From an uncultured Prevotella sp. (GTDB lineage: Bacteria > Bacteroidota > Bacteroidia > Bacteroidales > Bacteroidaceae): a stretch of 5,592 nucleotides of DNA. The stretch covers positions 1 to 5,592 of the forward strand of contig CAMGFM010000100.1 of assembly GCA_946055365.1 (NCBI GenBank), read 5' to 3'. This document shows positions 5,022 to 5,592 of this stretch, one piece after another; position 1 is the stretch's first letter, and the number at the start of each line of letters is the position of its first letter. A program made the translations under genes and the position numbers. Below the pieces are notes generated by a model. It did no database searches. It saw only the letters and a program-made list of their open reading frames with translations, and was not told the origin of the DNA.

Positions 5022-5592
5022 ATGCACAAACACCACATATCTACGGCAAAAGCACTGCTGACGCTTGCGGCATGTGTGCTGATACTCGCCGTCAACGCCA
5101 TCAGCAAGAACGGCAAGCTCATGGGCTATGACCCCAAAGGCAATGCCGAGGTGACAAACGCCACTGCCAACGACACCATAACCGTGGGCGAAGACGGCAG
5201 CATGGTCATAAACACCGCCCCGTTGGGCAAGGACATCATAGGATATGCAGGCACGGTGCCTGTGAAAATCACCGTCACCGACGACACGGTGAGACAGATA
5301 AGCGTGATGGACAACGAAGAGACGGGCAGCTTCCTCAGACGCGCGGAGCAAGTGACCGCACAGTGGACAGGCAAGAGCCTTGAGGAGGCGGCAGCGGCAG
5401 AAGTAGATGCCGTGAGCGGAGCGACCTACACGTCTGAGGCCATCATCGCCAACGTGGAAAGGGGACTGCAATATGCCATGCTCCACAAGTCTGCGGCAGA
5501 AAAGGCCAAAGACAGCCCGCTGTCGACAAAGGACATCGCCGCCATAGTGGTGGCTCTGTGCGCCGCCATACTGCCCCTGTTCGTCAAAAACC
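5022..5592 (+). CDS. Membrane-anchored FMN-binding domain protein, flavinylated type (3' end outside window)
   Basis: Probably an extracytoplasmic electron carrier with covalently bound FMN. The visible 190 residues contain a short basic/His-rich N-terminus (MHKHH...K10), a first membrane helix (about 11-27), a periplasmic domain, and a second hydrophobic helix (about 171-188) where the window ends. The FMN-binding domain (Pfam FMN_bind type) spans roughly 66-152, from LGKDIIGYAGTVPVKITV to the DAVSGATYTSEAII block. D129, S132, G133, A134 and T135 match the flavinylation motif; T135 would receive FMN from an ApbE-type transferase. RnfG/NqrC proteins have the anchor and domain but usually no helix after it, so the layout better fits NosR-like or FMN_bind-plus-ferredoxin membrane proteins; the missing C-terminus would decide. 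The ATG at 5022 gives a sensible membrane anchor; no Shine-Dalgarno is present. Transcribed divergently from ruvA, with its own promoter candidate at 4960-4967. Confidence 0.9.
   Translation, partial: MHKHHISTAKALLTLAACVLILAVNAISKNGKLMGYDPKGNAEVTNATANDTITVGEDGSMVINTAPLGKDIIGYAGTVPVKITVTDDTVRQISVMDNEETGSFLRRAEQVTAQWTGKSLEEAAAAEVDAVSGATYTSEAIIANVERGLQYAMLHKSAAEKAKDSPLSTKDIAAIVVALCAAILPLFVKN

Noticed and set aside
5001..5486. Minus-strand frames opposite the FMN-binding gene
   Set aside because: The plus strand carries a coherent membrane helix, FMN domain and SGAT motif here, so the antisense frames are shadows.

Overview
The window looks like chromosomal DNA from a member of the Bacteroidota, most likely Bacteroidales and plausibly Prevotella-like. 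This rests on three things: a large SprA/Sov-type outer-membrane translocon gene, found only where a type IX secretion system (T9SS) exists; a perfect Bacteroidota -7 promoter box (TAACTTTG); and the absence of recognisable Shine-Dalgarno sequences before the genes. The genus is an inference.

Layout. Positions 1-3578 (minus strand) hold the N-terminal half of sprA, one uninterrupted frame of 1192 codons that runs off the left edge. It probably starts at a TTG codon. Positions 3579-3812 are a 234-base spacer with two 16-base direct repeats exactly 21 bases apart. Positions 3813-4427 (minus strand) are a complete ruvA. Positions 4428-5021 are a 594-base divergent intergenic region with no convincing gene. 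It is crowded with GCCAC/GTGGC inverted repeats, CACATGCC words and an 18-base direct repeat, and its right end carries a promoter for the rightward gene. Positions 5022-5592 (plus strand) are the 5' part of a membrane-anchored FMN-binding protein with an SGAT flavinylation motif. It runs off the right edge.

How they fit together. ruvA and sprA are co-oriented. From memory, ruvA next to sprA/sov is a recurrent Bacteroidota arrangement. The two products are functionally unrelated: RuvA acts in Holliday-junction processing and SprA in protein export across the outer membrane. The FMN-binding protein is transcribed divergently and is probably an extracytoplasmic electron carrier modified by an ApbE-type flavin transferase; no partner gene is visible. 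The three genes are members of known families. The least explained material is the repeat- and hairpin-rich non-coding DNA on both sides of ruvA.
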